DNA of 64,000 nucleotides from an uncultured Dysosmobacter sp. (GTDB lineage: Bacteria; Bacillota; Clostridia; Oscillospirales; Oscillospiraceae), in assembly GCF_947631165.1 (NCBI RefSeq), contig NZ_CANRKH010000008.1, positions 32,634 through 96,633 on the forward strand, written 5' to 3'. The notes beneath the pieces were generated by a model. The model was not told the DNA's origin. It saw only the letters and a program-made list of their open reading frames with translations, and made no database searches. A program made the position numbers and the translations under genes. The number at the start of each line of letters is the position of its first letter. The stretch's first letter is position 1. Shown here one piece after another: positions 23,673 through 32,931 of the stretch.

Positions 23673-26177
23673 TTACAGCTTTTTTATATGGGTCCCTGCG
23701 GATTTCAACATCAGTTTTTTCTTTCCCGCCTGGTCGAAGGCCACCTCCACCAGCGCGTCGCCGCCCATGGGGCGGACGGACAGAACCGTGCCCCTGCCAA
23801 AGGCAGTATGCTCGATCACATCCCCCTGGCTCAGCTGCATCAGAGGCGCGGAGGGTGCGGCGTTCTTCCGCACAGACTGCAGGGGCCGTTGGACCGAGGG
23901 CTTCGTCGCCGTATCCCGGTAGCTGCGAATGGTGCCGCTGCTCCAAGAGCCGCCTGAATCGGGTCTGGCGGTGCGCTGCCGGCCGCCAAAGCCGCCGTAG
24001 GACGCGCCGCCCTCCCAGCGGTCGCCGCCGAAAGTGCTGTCTCCCTCCATGCCGCCGAAATGTGGCTCCGGCTTGCTCTCCCAGCGCATGTTGTCTTCCG
24101 GGATCTCATCCAGGAACCGGGATGCCTTGTTGGCGCTGGTACGGCCATACAGCATCCGCTGGCGGCAGTTGGTCAATGTCAGCTTCTCCTTGGCCCGGGT
24201 CATGGCCACGTAGCACAGGCGGCGCTCCTCCTCCAGTTCCTCCTGGTCGTACTGCGCGGAGGAGCCGGGGAAGATGCCCTCCTCCATACCCACCACGTAA
24301 ACCACGGGGAATTCCAGGCCCTTGGCAGAATGGATGGTCATCATGGTGACGCAGTTGTCATCGGCCTCCATACTGTCCAGATCCGTGTACAGGGCGATCT
24401 CGTTGAGGAATCCAGAGAGGGTCGCGTCCTCTGGATCCTGCTCCAAAAAGCCCAGGATATTGGATTTCAGCTCCTGGACGTTTTCAATGCGGCCCCGGCT
24501 CTCCATATCGTTCTTGTCCTCCAGGGCCTTCACATAACCGCTCTGGCCGCACACAGCGTCGTAGAACTCCGGCAGGGCCAGGGATGCCCCCGCCTTTCGC
24601 AGTCCGTCGATCAGGTCCGCAAATTTCAGCAGCTTGGCGCTGGCGGCCTTCAGCTCCGGGAAGAGGTCCGCATTGCGGATGATCTCATACAGGGACGCGC
24701 CCTGGCTCTCCGCAATGGCCGCCACCCTGTCCAGGGTGGTGGCGCCGATGCCCCGGGGCGGGTTGTTGATGATCCGCCGCAGCCGCAGGTCATCCAGGGG
24801 ATTGTTCAGCACGCACAGGTAGGCCAGCATGTCCTTCACCTCGGCCCGGTCGAAGAACTTCATGCCGCCCACCACCTTATAGGGGATGCCGTTGCGCTTC
24901 AGGGCGTATTCCAGAGCGTTGGACTGGGCGTTCATGCGGTACAGCACGGCGGTTTCCCGGAAGCTCCGCCCCCGGTTGACCCCCATCAGGATATCCCCCA
25001 CCACATAGTTGGCCTCGTCGCTCTCGTTGAAGGTGGTCTTGACTGTCACCACATCGCCGCTGCCGTTGTCCGTCCACAACGTCTTGCCCTTGCGGCCCAG
25101 GTTATTTTTGATGACAGCGTTGGCAGCGTCCAGGATATTCTGGGTGGAACGGTAATTCTGCTCCAAACGGATGACCCGGGCGTTCTTGTACTGCTGCTCA
25201 AAGCTCAGGATGTTCTCGATATTGGCGCCCCGAAAGCGGTAAATGGACTGGTCGTCGTCGCCCACCACGCAAAGATTTTTCCTCCCCCCCGCCAGGAGGC
25301 TGGTCAGCAGATACTGCAAATGGTTGGTGTCCTGATACTCGTCCACCAGCACGTAGCGGAATTTGTTCTGGTAATAGGCCAGCACCTCTGGCTCCTGCTG
25401 GAGCAAGGTCACAGTGTGGTAGATGATATCGTCAAAGTCCAGGGCGTTGGCGGCCCGGAGTTTTTTGGCGTAGGCGGCATAGACCTTAGCAATGCGGGAC
25501 ATCTTCCAGTCCATCTCATTGCTGTGCTTGGCCGCAAACGCCTCCGGGCTTTCGTACTGGTCCTTGGAGCTGCTGATGACGCTGAGGATGCTCTTGGGCT
25601 GGAAGGTCTTTTCATCCAGATTCTGCTCTTTCAGGATGTCCTTGATGACCCGTTTGGAATCGTCAGTATCGTAAATGGTGAAATCCTTGTCAAAACCGAT
25701 GCGGTCGATGTCCCGCCGCAGAATGCGGACACAGGCGGAGTGGAAGGTGGAGGCCCAGATGTCGTTGGCCTGGGGACCCAGGCGGGCTGCCAGACGGTCC
25801 TTCAGCTCCCCTGCCGCCTTGTTGGTGAAGGTGATGGCAATGATCTCCCAGGGGCGGGGCACATCCACGGCGCACAGGCGGCGGGCCCGGTCGATCTCAA
25901 AGCTTTCCGGGTGTTCCGGAAATGCCTCCAAAAAGGCCAGGTCGTCCTCTGTGGCCCACCCAGGGACCTCCTCGGAGTCGCTGCCCCGGCCATAGGTCAG
26001 CAGGTTATACACCCGCTGAATCAGGACCGTGGTCTTGCCGCTGCCCGCCCCCGCCAGCAGCAGCAGCGGTCCCTCAGTGGTCATGGCCGCCTTGCGCTGC
26101 ATGGGGTTCAGTCTGGACAAATCCCGGGCGATGACCGCCCTTCTGGCGGCGATGTAGCGTTGGTTAAAATCTGTCAT
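23673..26177 (-). CDS. pcrA: UvrD/Rep-family 3'-5' DNA helicase PcrA
   Basis: An 834-residue superfamily 1A helicase for repair and replication restart. Motif I LLLLAGAGSGKTTVL is at residues 38-52, motif Ia AITFTNKAAGELKDRL near 113, motif II VLVDEYQDTNH near 280, motif III VVGDDDQSIYRFRGA, motif IV LEQNYRST, motif V TIHSAKGLEFPVVYVVGMEEG and motif VI YVAMTRAKEKL. About 45 residues are inserted between motifs I and Ia (residues 62-108) relative to textbook PcrA. The Gly/Ser-rich linker and Tudor-like C-terminus (HTAFGRGTVLSV) are present. Single-gene unit. Confidence 0.95.
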   Translation of the reverse strand: MTDFNQRYIAARRAVIARDLSRLNPMQRKAAMTTEGPLLLLAGAGSGKTTVLIQRVYNLLTYGRGSDSEEVPGWATEDDLAFLEAFPEHPESFEIDRARRLCAVDVPRPWEIIAITFTNKAAGELKDRLAARLGPQANDIWASTFHSACVRILRRDIDRIGFDKDFTIYDTDDSKRVIKDILKEQNLDEKTFQPKSILSVISSSKDQYESPEAFAAKHSNEMDWKMSRIAKVYAAYAKKLRAANALDFDDIIYHTVTLLQQEPEVLAYYQNKFRYVLVDEYQDTNHLQYLLTSLLAGGRKNLCVVGDDDQSIYRFRGANIENILSFEQQYKNARVIRLEQNYRSTQNILDAANAVIKNNLGRKGKTLWTDNGSGDVVTVKTTFNESDEANYVVGDILMGVNRGRSFRETAVLYRMNAQSNALEYALKRNGIPYKVVGGMKFFDRAEVKDMLAYLCVLNNPLDDLRLRRIINNPPRGIGATTLDRVAAIAESQGASLYEIIRNADLFPELKAASAKLLKFADLIDGLRKAGASLALPEFYDAVCGQSGYVKALEDKNDMESRGRIENVQELKSNILGFLEQDPEDATLSGFLNEIALYTDLDSMEADDNCVTMMTIHSAKGLEFPVVYVVGMEEGIFPGSSAQYDQEELEEERRLCYVAMTRAKEKLTLTNCRQRMLYGRTSANKASRFLDEIPEDNMRWESKPEPHFGGMEGDSTFGGDRWEGGASYGGFGGRQRTARPDSGGSWSSGTIRSYRDTATKPSVQRPLQSVRKNAAPSAPLMQLSQGDVIEHTAFGRGTVLSVRPMGGDALVEVAFDQAGKKKLMLKSAGTHIKKL

Positions 26178-26253
26178 ATGTTCACCAGTTTTCTCTAGTC
26201 TTGCCGTCTATTTTAGGACAAAATCCCGGCGGGGTCAAGGGGCGTTCCCACTA

Positions 26254-26282
26254 TTGCCATTTCCCGGATTTTGTGGTATAGT
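26254..26282 (+). promoter_or_regulatory. Promoter with long leader ahead of the MBL hydrolase
   Basis: TTGCCA at 26254-26259 and TATAGT at 26277-26282 are 17 bases apart. Transcription from here would leave a leader of nearly 200 nt. The 26178-26483 gap otherwise holds only the inverted repeat noted separately. Confidence 0.5.
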
Positions 26283-26389
26283 CAATAAACTCGAAAACAA
26301 CTTTGCTGTTTTTCAGCAGGCATTGTCCGCTGCGCAGAAAGCGCATGATCCCTGACTATGGGTCCCTGATCAAGGCTGCTAAACGTCCG

Positions 26390-26411
26390 TCACAGTGCAT
26401 TTGCGCTGTGA
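26390..26411. repeat. Inverted repeat in the MBL leader
   Basis: TCACAGTGC and GCGCTGTGA pair, with one mismatch, around ATTT. It could be an operator or an RNA hairpin. Confidence 0.45.
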
Positions 26412-26483
26412 TACTTGAAAAACAATTTTACTACTCGGATTATTTGATGATACAGTGTAAAAAAATTGCAAGGAGGCGCTTCT

Positions 26484-27362
26484 ATGTATGAGCTGATCCA
26501 GACGGCCCCGCGCACCTATTACATCCTGTGCCCCGCTAAAATGGGCATCTGGAAGCTGAACGACACTGATGTGGTCCTCATCGACAGCGGCAGCGACAAA
26601 GACGCGGGCCGCAAGGTCCAGAAGCTTCTGGACGCCCAGGGCTGGACGCTGAAGGCCATTCTGAACACCCACGCCAACGCCGACCACAACGGCGGCAACG
26701 CCCTGCTCCAGCAGCGGCTGGGAGCTCCGGCCTTCGCGCCGGGCATCGACGCCGCCATCACCTCCCATCCCATTCTGGAGCCGGCATTTTTGTATGGCGG
26801 CTACCCCTGCAAGGCCCTGCGGAACAAATTCCTCCTTGCCCAGCCCAGCGACTGCCGGCCCCTGACGGCAGAAAACCTGCCGGATGGCCTCACTATGCTG
26901 CCCCTTCCCGGCCACTTCTTTGATATGTGCGGCTTCCAGACCGCTGACGGCGTGTGGTTTTTGGCGGACTGCCTGTCCGGGGCCAACATCGTGGAAAAGT
27001 ACCATGTAAACTTCATCTACGACGTAGCGGCCTATCTGGACACCCTGGACAAAGTGTGTGCGCTGGAAGGGAAAATGTTCATCCCCGCCCACGCTGAACC
27101 CACGGATGACATCCGCCCCCTGGCAAAGCTGAACCGGGCCAAAGTACTGGAGATTACGTCCCTTCTGTTGGATCTCTGCCGGGAGCCGCTGTGCTTTGAG
27201 GATGTTCTGCAAAGGGTCTTTCAGCACTATCAGCTGACCATAGACTTTAATCAGTATGTGCTGGTAGGCAGCACCATCCGCTCCTACCTCTCCTATCTGC
27301 TGGACCAGAACGCGCTGGCGGCGGAATTTTCCGACAGCCGTCTGCTCTGGCGCACGGTCTGA
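26484..27362 (+). CDS. MBL-fold metallo-hydrolase
   Basis: A 292-residue protein of the metallo-beta-lactamase fold. The metal motif reads THANADHNGGN at residues about 55-65, so the second histidine of HxHxDH is asparagine, as in a recurring clostridial subgroup. Further ligands appear as PLPGHFFDMCG near 138, LADCL and PAHAEPTDD near 200. The C-terminal 75 residues look like a winged-helix-type extension. The ATG at 26484 has AAGGAGG eight bases ahead; an earlier TTG at 26466 lies before the site. The substrate is unknown. Confidence 0.88.
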   Translation: MYELIQTAPRTYYILCPAKMGIWKLNDTDVVLIDSGSDKDAGRKVQKLLDAQGWTLKAILNTHANADHNGGNALLQQRLGAPAFAPGIDAAITSHPILEPAFLYGGYPCKALRNKFLLAQPSDCRPLTAENLPDGLTMLPLPGHFFDMCGFQTADGVWFLADCLSGANIVEKYHVNFIYDVAAYLDTLDKVCALEGKMFIPAHAEPTDDIRPLAKLNRAKVLEITSLLLDLCREPLCFEDVLQRVFQHYQLTIDFNQYVLVGSTIRSYLSYLLDQNALAAEFSDSRLLWRTV

Positions 27363-27365
27363 TGT

Positions 27366-27402
27366 AAAAAATGACAGAAGCTCACGCTTCTGTCATTTTT
27401 TT
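27366..27402 (+). terminator. Terminator after the MBL gene
   Basis: A perfect 16-bp stem (AAAAAATGACAGAAGC with GCTTCTGTCATTTTTT) closes TCAC. Confidence 0.92.
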
Positions 27403-27417
27403 GTAACTCTTTTGTGG

Positions 27418-27456
27418 TTGACAAACGTCTACCAATATGATATGGTGTAGGTAGAC
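27418..27456 (+). promoter_or_regulatory. Promoter with embedded operator for the BlaI/M56 operon
   Basis: TTGACA (27418-27423) and TATGGT (27441-27446) are 17 bases apart. An inverted repeat GTCTACC (27427-27433) and GGTAGAC (27450-27456) brackets the -10 region, the usual place for a BlaI-type dimer. Direct autorepression by the BlaI-like protein is inferred from this layout. Confidence 0.75.
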
Positions 27457-27481
27457 AGATGTATACCGAAGGAGTACTTTC

Positions 27482-27859
27482 ATGAAGATCAATTTATCCG
27501 ACAGCGAATGGAAGCTGATGAACCGCCTGTGGGCGCGCAACCCTATGACCATCACAGAACTGACCGCCGCTCTGCGGGATGACACCGGCTGGAGCAAAAA
27601 CACCATCATCACCATGCTGTCCCGGCTGGAGGCCAAGGAGGCCGTCCGCCACCGAGATGGCGTCCGGGCCAAGCAGTACTTTCCCGTCATGGCCCGGGAG
27701 GACGCCGCTCTGGCGGAGACAGAGAGCTTTTTAGACAAAGTATACAACGGCAGCCTGGGGCTGATGATGAGCGCCATGGTGGAGACCCATGCCCTGACAG
27801 CGGCAGACATCGCGGAGCTGTCCGCCATTTTGGAAAAGGCAGGAGGTGCTGAGGGATGA
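27482..27859 (+). CDS. BlaI/MecI/CopY-family transcriptional repressor
   Basis: A 125-residue winged-helix protein with the family opening LSDSEWKLMNRLWARNPMTITEL and recognition helix WSKNTIITMLSRLEAK. The C-terminal half (residues 78-122) is the dimerisation and cleavage region. Such repressors are inactivated by a partner M56 membrane protease upon signal. The ATG follows AAGGAG. Its stop overlaps the start of the M56 gene (ATGA), confirming the pair. Confidence 0.95.
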   Translation: MKINLSDSEWKLMNRLWARNPMTITELTAALRDDTGWSKNTIITMLSRLEAKEAVRHRDGVRAKQYFPVMAREDAALAETESFLDKVYNGSLGLMMSAMVETHALTAADIAELSAILEKAGGAEG

Positions 27860-30800
27860 AAGAGGTCCTGTTGACATCCTCGGTTTTGATCCTGGCCCTG
27901 CTGATGCTGCGGCGGGTATTCCGCAGGACCATCTCCCGCCGGATGCAGTACGCCCTGTGGGGGCTGGTGCTGCTGCGGCTGCTGGTGCCGGTGAACCTCC
28001 CTGCCATAGAGCACAACGTGCTGACGGCGGCAGAGCCCGCCCAAGCCCAGGTGGCTCAGCAATTGGAGCAGCCGCAGGTCTATGTGCCAGTGGCCCGGGA
28101 ACCGCTGTCCCAGCACCCCACCGCTCCGGACACGATCCCTGAAAAAGCAAACACGCCGGAGGCTCCCAGCGTCTGGGTCGCATCCACCGATGAAACGGCG
28201 GTGCGGTATCTAAAACTAACCACCAGCGATATCCTGACTTACATCTGGTACGCGGGGGTCGCCGTGATGTCCGTGTGGCTGCTGCTCTCCAACCTGCGCT
28301 TCCGCCGCAGGCTGCAGAAGAACAGAACGCCTTACACTGTGGAAGGCTGCAAATACCCCGTCTATCTCTGCGCCGGACTGCCCTCCCCCTGCCTATTCGG
28401 GCTGTTTCGGCCCGCCATCTATCTGACCCCCGCCGCCGCGGCCTCGCCGGAGAGTCTGCGGCATGTGCTGGCCCATGAATCGACCCACGCCCGCCACTGG
28501 GACCCCCTGTGGTCCGCCCTGCGGTGCGTGTGTCTGGCGGTGTACTGGTTCGACCCCCTGGTGTGGGCGGCAGCCTACGCCAGCAAGACCGACGGCGAGC
28601 TGGCCTGCGACGAAGGCGCCATGAAGTTGCTGGGCGAAACGGAGCGCATCCCCTACGGACGGACGCTGCTGTCCTTGATCCCGGTGCGGCGGGTCTCCGA
28701 CCCCCTGCTGTCCGCCACCACCATGACGGCGGGCAAGCGGCAGCTGAAGGACCGCATCGCCCGCATCGCAGAGAACCGGCAGACCACGGCCGCCGCCCTG
28801 TTTTTGGTGCTGGCTCTGGCGGCGGTGGTGTGCGCAGTGACCTTCACCGGGGCCAAAAAAACGGCGGAGCCAACGCCGCTGACCCAGGAGGAGCTGGCGG
28901 GTTTCAATGACCGCTTCTTCGGCGACGAAGAAAACGCCGGTTTCCGTTGCCAGTTCCTTACTTCCCTGTACGAAAAGCCGGAGGACATCGACCTCTATGA
29001 GCTTCTGTACAACGGCACCGGCCTGCCTGAGGAAACAGACGAGGCGGCGATCCGGCAGGCCATTGCCGCCAAACATCCAGCGTATACCGACATGGGGATC
29101 GACATGACCTATTTCAGCACCTCCGTTCTCAATACGGTCCTGGAGCGGTATTTGGACCTGTCCCTGATGGAGACCAGCCAGACCGGGATGATCTCTTTCT
29201 CATATCTGCCGGACTACGATGTCTACTATCACTTCCACGGCGATACCAACGCCATTTCCCCAGCCCTCTACTCCTTTGCCGCCGGGGAGCGGGAGGGCGA
29301 CCTGGTCAAACTCTACTACGAAGCCGATGGAATGTATTGGAACGGCGATTTTGCGGAGGGCTGGGCCTGTCTGACCCTGCGGGAGGTCCCCGGAGAATTT
29401 GAGGATGGCTTCCCCTACCGCTTCGTCTCCCACCAGCTCTGTGAGCGGCCGGAGCACCTGCTGGGCCAGCTGCGGGTCCTCACCGGCCAGGAACTGAAGT
29501 TTTTCAACGAGGAATTTTTCAACAACGACACTGTGAACGGCACGGTGGGCATGAACATCCGCAACCAGTTTCTCACCTCCCTGTATACGAAGCCGGAGGA
29601 CATCAACCTCTTTGAGCTGTTCTACTGCGGCACCGGGCTGCATGACAGTATGACCGAGGAGGAATGGCGGCAGGTGGGCAGCTTTGGCTCAGATGGCGAG
29701 GAGATCTGCCCCACCGACAAGCTGTCTGTGGAGAGCATGGACCGGGTCCTGCTGGAAAATACCGGATTGACCCTGACGGAGACCCAGCAGACTGGCCTGG
29801 AGTACTTCCAATACCTGCCGGAATACAACGCCTACTACAATACCCACGGGGACACCAACTACTTCTACGGCGTTCAGATTACTGCCGGAACCCGGGAGAA
29901 CAACACTATTCGCCTCTACTATCCTGACAGCAGCGCCCGTTATGACTGCGACTGGCTGTGTGTCACCCTGCAAGAGCAGGAGGATGGAACGTATTGGTTC
30001 CTCTCCAACCAGCCCAGCGAGAAACCCGCCATTCCCACAGTCCTACCGGAGGGGGAACCGGTGCTGACCATTCCTCTGACGGACCTGGCCCCCTATGAGC
30101 CGGAGGCTGTGGCTGTGGAGCGCCGCAGTAATGACTGCGCCGCCCGGGGCGGCGGCTGGAGCATCGACGCTGAGGACGGCAGCTCTGTGAGCCTCCGCCC
30201 CTACCTCTCCACCGACGGGAATCTCTACGCTGCCATCCTCTTTGACGAGGCGGCGGGGCGGGACGGCCCCAGCGTCTGGGAGGCGGGCTGCTTCTTCACC
30301 TTCCCGGAGGGCAACTCCATCGCGGACGGTGAGAGCACTGTCAATACCTCCTTTTTCAGTGACCTCTTCGGCCACAACGGCTGGCAGGTCAGCTACCATG
30401 GTCAGCTGGATGAACACACCGGCACCACCTTCACAGACTACTACTATTTCCAGGATGAAGCAACGCCAGTGCTGCTGGCCCGGACCCACGGTTTGGATCC
30501 CACCATCATGGACCTGGACGGCGACGGCGCCAACGAATTGGTCAACGCAGACAACCAGCTGTTCTTCCAGCGGGATGGCAAGCTCTATGAGGCGGACATC
30601 ACCGCGCTGCTGGAAGAGCACTGGCCGGAGATGACCTGGTGGGATTACACCATCCTGGACACCGACAGCCGGTGCCTGATACTCCGGGGCTTTGTGGAGA
30701 TGCCGGAGTGGGGCGAAAACGGACAGGCGGATTTCACCCGCTACGTCTACTTCGACGGCGAAAACCTACTGTTGTACAGCGGCCTGGAGGAGACGGAGGA

Positions 30801-32382
30801 CCACGCGGCCCTCAGCGTGCTGCGGGGCAGCGTCCCGGAGCAGGTGCTGGCCGACGGCAAGGCGGCGGCCCAGGCGGACTATGACTATGTGAAAGGGAAC
30901 AAGGCGTATGTAGACGGCCTACAGAGCATCGACGACTGGCGGGTCTCCTATTTGAAGCAAGAATGCGTTTTCACAGAGTTCTCCTGCGGCCCCATCGAGG
31001 TCTACAGCCTGGGCTACCAATTCCACGCGGCGGAGCCGGGCAAGGTCGTTCTGGCCGGCGGGATGTACGTCCAGGAAGACGGTTGGGTCGGCGGCTTCAC
31101 CGGCTTTTTGAAGGATTCCACATACATGGCGTATCAGGTCCGGGAGGACGGCTCCCGGGTCCGGCTGGAGAGCAACCTGGCCTTCGATACCAGTGTGGAC
31201 AGCGTCGGCTTCCGGGCAGACCTGTGCCGGACACTGCTGAACAACGGGCTGATCCAGCTCTCAGAGCTCTCTGACCAGGACCTGCTGTATCTGTTCTGCT
31301 GCTGGTCTCCCGCCAGCTTCCTCAACGAGATGGGCGAAAGCCCGGCGGCACAGCAGGACGCGGTATATGCCGCGCTGGCCGGTTTCCAGGAAAGCGGCAC
31401 TCAGGAGGAGCAGAGCTATTTGAAGGATGCCCTACAGACCCTGGGCTGGACGCAGCGAAATCTGACGGAGGCGGGCCAGGCGGCCTATCAGCGGTTCCAG
31501 GACATCCTGTACGCCGGCCAGGACTGGGGCGTTCCCTCGGAGGAGCTGCTCCATCAGACCATCCTGGACTACCGCAGCAGCCGGACCGCCCGCCGGTTCG
31601 ACTTCTACGCCGAGGCCCATGAGGTCCTGGATACCAGCGTCTCTGAAAACAGACGGCAGTACACCTTCTACACCCTGGTATACTACAACGCCTACTCCAT
31701 CACGGACGGCGCATGGAAGGCAGAGACGGGCGGGTGCTTCCCCGCCGCCATCACCTTCGCCGTCCAGACGGACGGCAGCTGGACCCTCAGCGATTACCAG
31801 GAGGAAACACAGGGCGGCGATATCGACCGGCTCTTTCCCGCCGGTGTGGCGGATGTGATCCGGGATGACAGGCACATCACGCAGAACCTGGCGGCTCTGT
31901 GCGACGAGGCGGCGGAAACCTTTGCCGCCACAGAAAAAGCGAAGGTCCAGTTCTCCTGGCAGCCCCTGGAGACCACCGCCGATCCCATGACCTATACGGA
32001 GCGCTGGAACTGGTGCAAGGCTGGCGGCGACACGGAGGGCAGCCCCCGCTTTGCCGTCAGCACCGCGCAGGCAGACGAGGCCCGACATATGGTCTACGCT
32101 GGAAACCTGACCGGCGTATCCCCCCTTGCCTCCGCCTGGAAGCAGCTCTTCCTCCGCTTCCCGGACGGCGCTCTGGCGGAGCTGCCGCTGCCCAGAGCGG
32201 ATTTTGCGGGGACCTCCTTCATGGATACCGCCGTCTTTGCCGATGGGAAATTTATTTACAGCGTCAGCTTCCCCTCGGAGCAGCGGGGAGACGGTGACGC
32301 CCTGATCCATCTGAAGGGCACCTACCGGTATGAAGTTGATCTGGAAAACCGGCGGGTCACACTGACGGTGCTAGACACCTGA
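27856..32382 (+). CDS. BlaR1-like M56 metallopeptidase with giant extracellular region
   Basis: A 1508-residue protein, versus about 600 for BlaR1/MecR1. Residues 1-335 hold the membrane-embedded M56 protease: helices at the N-terminus and near 125-145, the zinc motif HESTH with following ARHWDPLW near residue 205, and a last helix near 312-332. The remaining 1,175 residues should be outside the cell. They start with two repeats of about 200 residues (near 341 and 546; both have QFLTSLY-KPEDI and YNxHGDTN-like motifs). A stretch like an FG-GAP/calcium loop (MDLDGDGANELV) near 890 and uncharacterised domains follow. No penicillin-binding SxxK sensor domain is evident, so the signal is unlikely to be a beta-lactam. 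Confidence 0.85.
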   Translation: MKEVLLTSSVLILALLMLRRVFRRTISRRMQYALWGLVLLRLLVPVNLPAIEHNVLTAAEPAQAQVAQQLEQPQVYVPVAREPLSQHPTAPDTIPEKANTPEAPSVWVASTDETAVRYLKLTTSDILTYIWYAGVAVMSVWLLLSNLRFRRRLQKNRTPYTVEGCKYPVYLCAGLPSPCLFGLFRPAIYLTPAAAASPESLRHVLAHESTHARHWDPLWSALRCVCLAVYWFDPLVWAAAYASKTDGELACDEGAMKLLGETERIPYGRTLLSLIPVRRVSDPLLSATTMTAGKRQLKDRIARIAENRQTTAAALFLVLALAAVVCAVTFTGAKKTAEPTPLTQEELAGFNDRFFGDEENAGFRCQFLTSLYEKPEDIDLYELLYNGTGLPEETDEAAIRQAIAAKHPAYTDMGIDMTYFSTSVLNTVLERYLDLSLMETSQTGMISFSYLPDYDVYYHFHGDTNAISPALYSFAAGEREGDLVKLYYEADGMYWNGDFAEGWACLTLREVPGEFEDGFPYRFVSHQLCERPEHLLGQLRVLTGQELKFFNEEFFNNDTVNGTVGMNIRNQFLTSLYTKPEDINLFELFYCGTGLHDSMTEEEWRQVGSFGSDGEEICPTDKLSVESMDRVLLENTGLTLTETQQTGLEYFQYLPEYNAYYNTHGDTNYFYGVQITAGTRENNTIRLYYPDSSARYDCDWLCVTLQEQEDGTYWFLSNQPSEKPAIPTVLPEGEPVLTIPLTDLAPYEPEAVAVERRSNDCAARGGGWSIDAEDGSSVSLRPYLSTDGNLYAAILFDEAAGRDGPSVWEAGCFFTFPEGNSIADGESTVNTSFFSDLFGHNGWQVSYHGQLDEHTGTTFTDYYYFQDEATPVLLARTHGLDPTIMDLDGDGANELVNADNQLFFQRDGKLYEADITALLEEHWPEMTWWDYTILDTDSRCLILRGFVEMPEWGENGQADFTRYVYFDGENLLLYSGLEETEDHAALSVLRGSVPEQVLADGKAAAQADYDYVKGNKAYVDGLQSIDDWRVSYLKQECVFTEFSCGPIEVYSLGYQFHAAEPGKVVLAGGMYVQEDGWVGGFTGFLKDSTYMAYQVREDGSRVRLESNLAFDTSVDSVGFRADLCRTLLNNGLIQLSELSDQDLLYLFCCWSPASFLNEMGESPAAQQDAVYAALAGFQESGTQEEQSYLKDALQTLGWTQRNLTEAGQAAYQRFQDILYAGQDWGVPSEELLHQTILDYRSSRTARRFDFYAEAHEVLDTSVSENRRQYTFYTLVYYNAYSITDGAWKAETGGCFPAAITFAVQTDGSWTLSDYQEETQGGDIDRLFPAGVADVIRDDRHITQNLAALCDEAAETFAATEKAKVQFSWQPLETTADPMTYTERWNWCKAGGDTEGSPRFAVSTAQADEARHMVYAGNLTGVSPLASAWKQLFLRFPDGALAELPLPRADFAGTSFMDTAVFADGKFIYSVSFPSEQRGDGDALIHLKGTYRYEVDLENRRVTLTVLDT

Positions 32383-32461
32383 AAGAATCGCGGAATTTCC
32401 TCTTCCCTTTTCCTCCTGTTTCGGGTATACTTGTACCATCCGAAACAGGAGGAATCTTTTT

Positions 32462-32884
32462 ATGCAGCAGCTTTTTCTTGTGGCCGCCATCATCTGCTTC
32501 GGCATGGCCGCCATCAAATTTGTCACCGCCCGCATGACGCCCAACCGTGCCCTCGCCCAGCAAACGGAGGAAAACGCCCCAGGCACCCTCTCCCCTGACG
32601 CGGCCAAGGCCCGAATGGAGGAAAATCCAGGTCTGCTCTTACTGGATGTGCGGACCCAAGAGGAATACGACCAGGGCCATATCCCCGGCGCGGTGTGCTT
32701 CCCCAATGAGGAGATCACAGCGGACATGCCCGTCGTATTCGACAAGGACGCGGAGATCATCGTTTACTGCCGCTCCGGCCGCCGCAGTGCGGAGGCCCTG
32801 GAAAAGCTGCGGGACATGGGCTATACCAACGTGTCCGACCTGGGCGGCATTCTGGACTGGCCCTATGAGACCACCACGGACTGA
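32462..32884 (+). CDS. Membrane-anchored rhodanese-like sulfurtransferase
   Basis: A 140-residue protein with an N-terminal membrane helix (LFLVAAIICFGMAAIKFV, residues 4-21), a short linker and a single rhodanese domain (residues about 45-135). The active-site loop is CRSGRRS, with cysteine near residue 103, which fits sulfur transfer in the PspE/GlpE class. AGGAGGAA precedes the ATG at 32462, and TATACT upstream near 32427 may be its -10 box. The small gene 47 bp downstream probably shares its transcript. Confidence 0.92.
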   Translation: MQQLFLVAAIICFGMAAIKFVTARMTPNRALAQQTEENAPGTLSPDAAKARMEENPGLLLLDVRTQEEYDQGHIPGAVCFPNEEITADMPVVFDKDAEIIVYCRSGRRSAEALEKLRDMGYTNVSDLGGILDWPYETTTD

Positions 32885-32931
32885 ATCCGAGATCCCACCC
32901 TGTAACAAATTTATTTAGGAGGCTCTATAAC

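Noticed and set aside
24060..26198. 712-codon open frame antisense to pcrA
   Set aside because: Shadow of pcrA codon bias.
27856..32382. Splitting the giant M56 protein into two genes
   Set aside because: The frame is continuous, with no internal ribosome binding site plus start that would suit a second gene, and the repeats lie within it.
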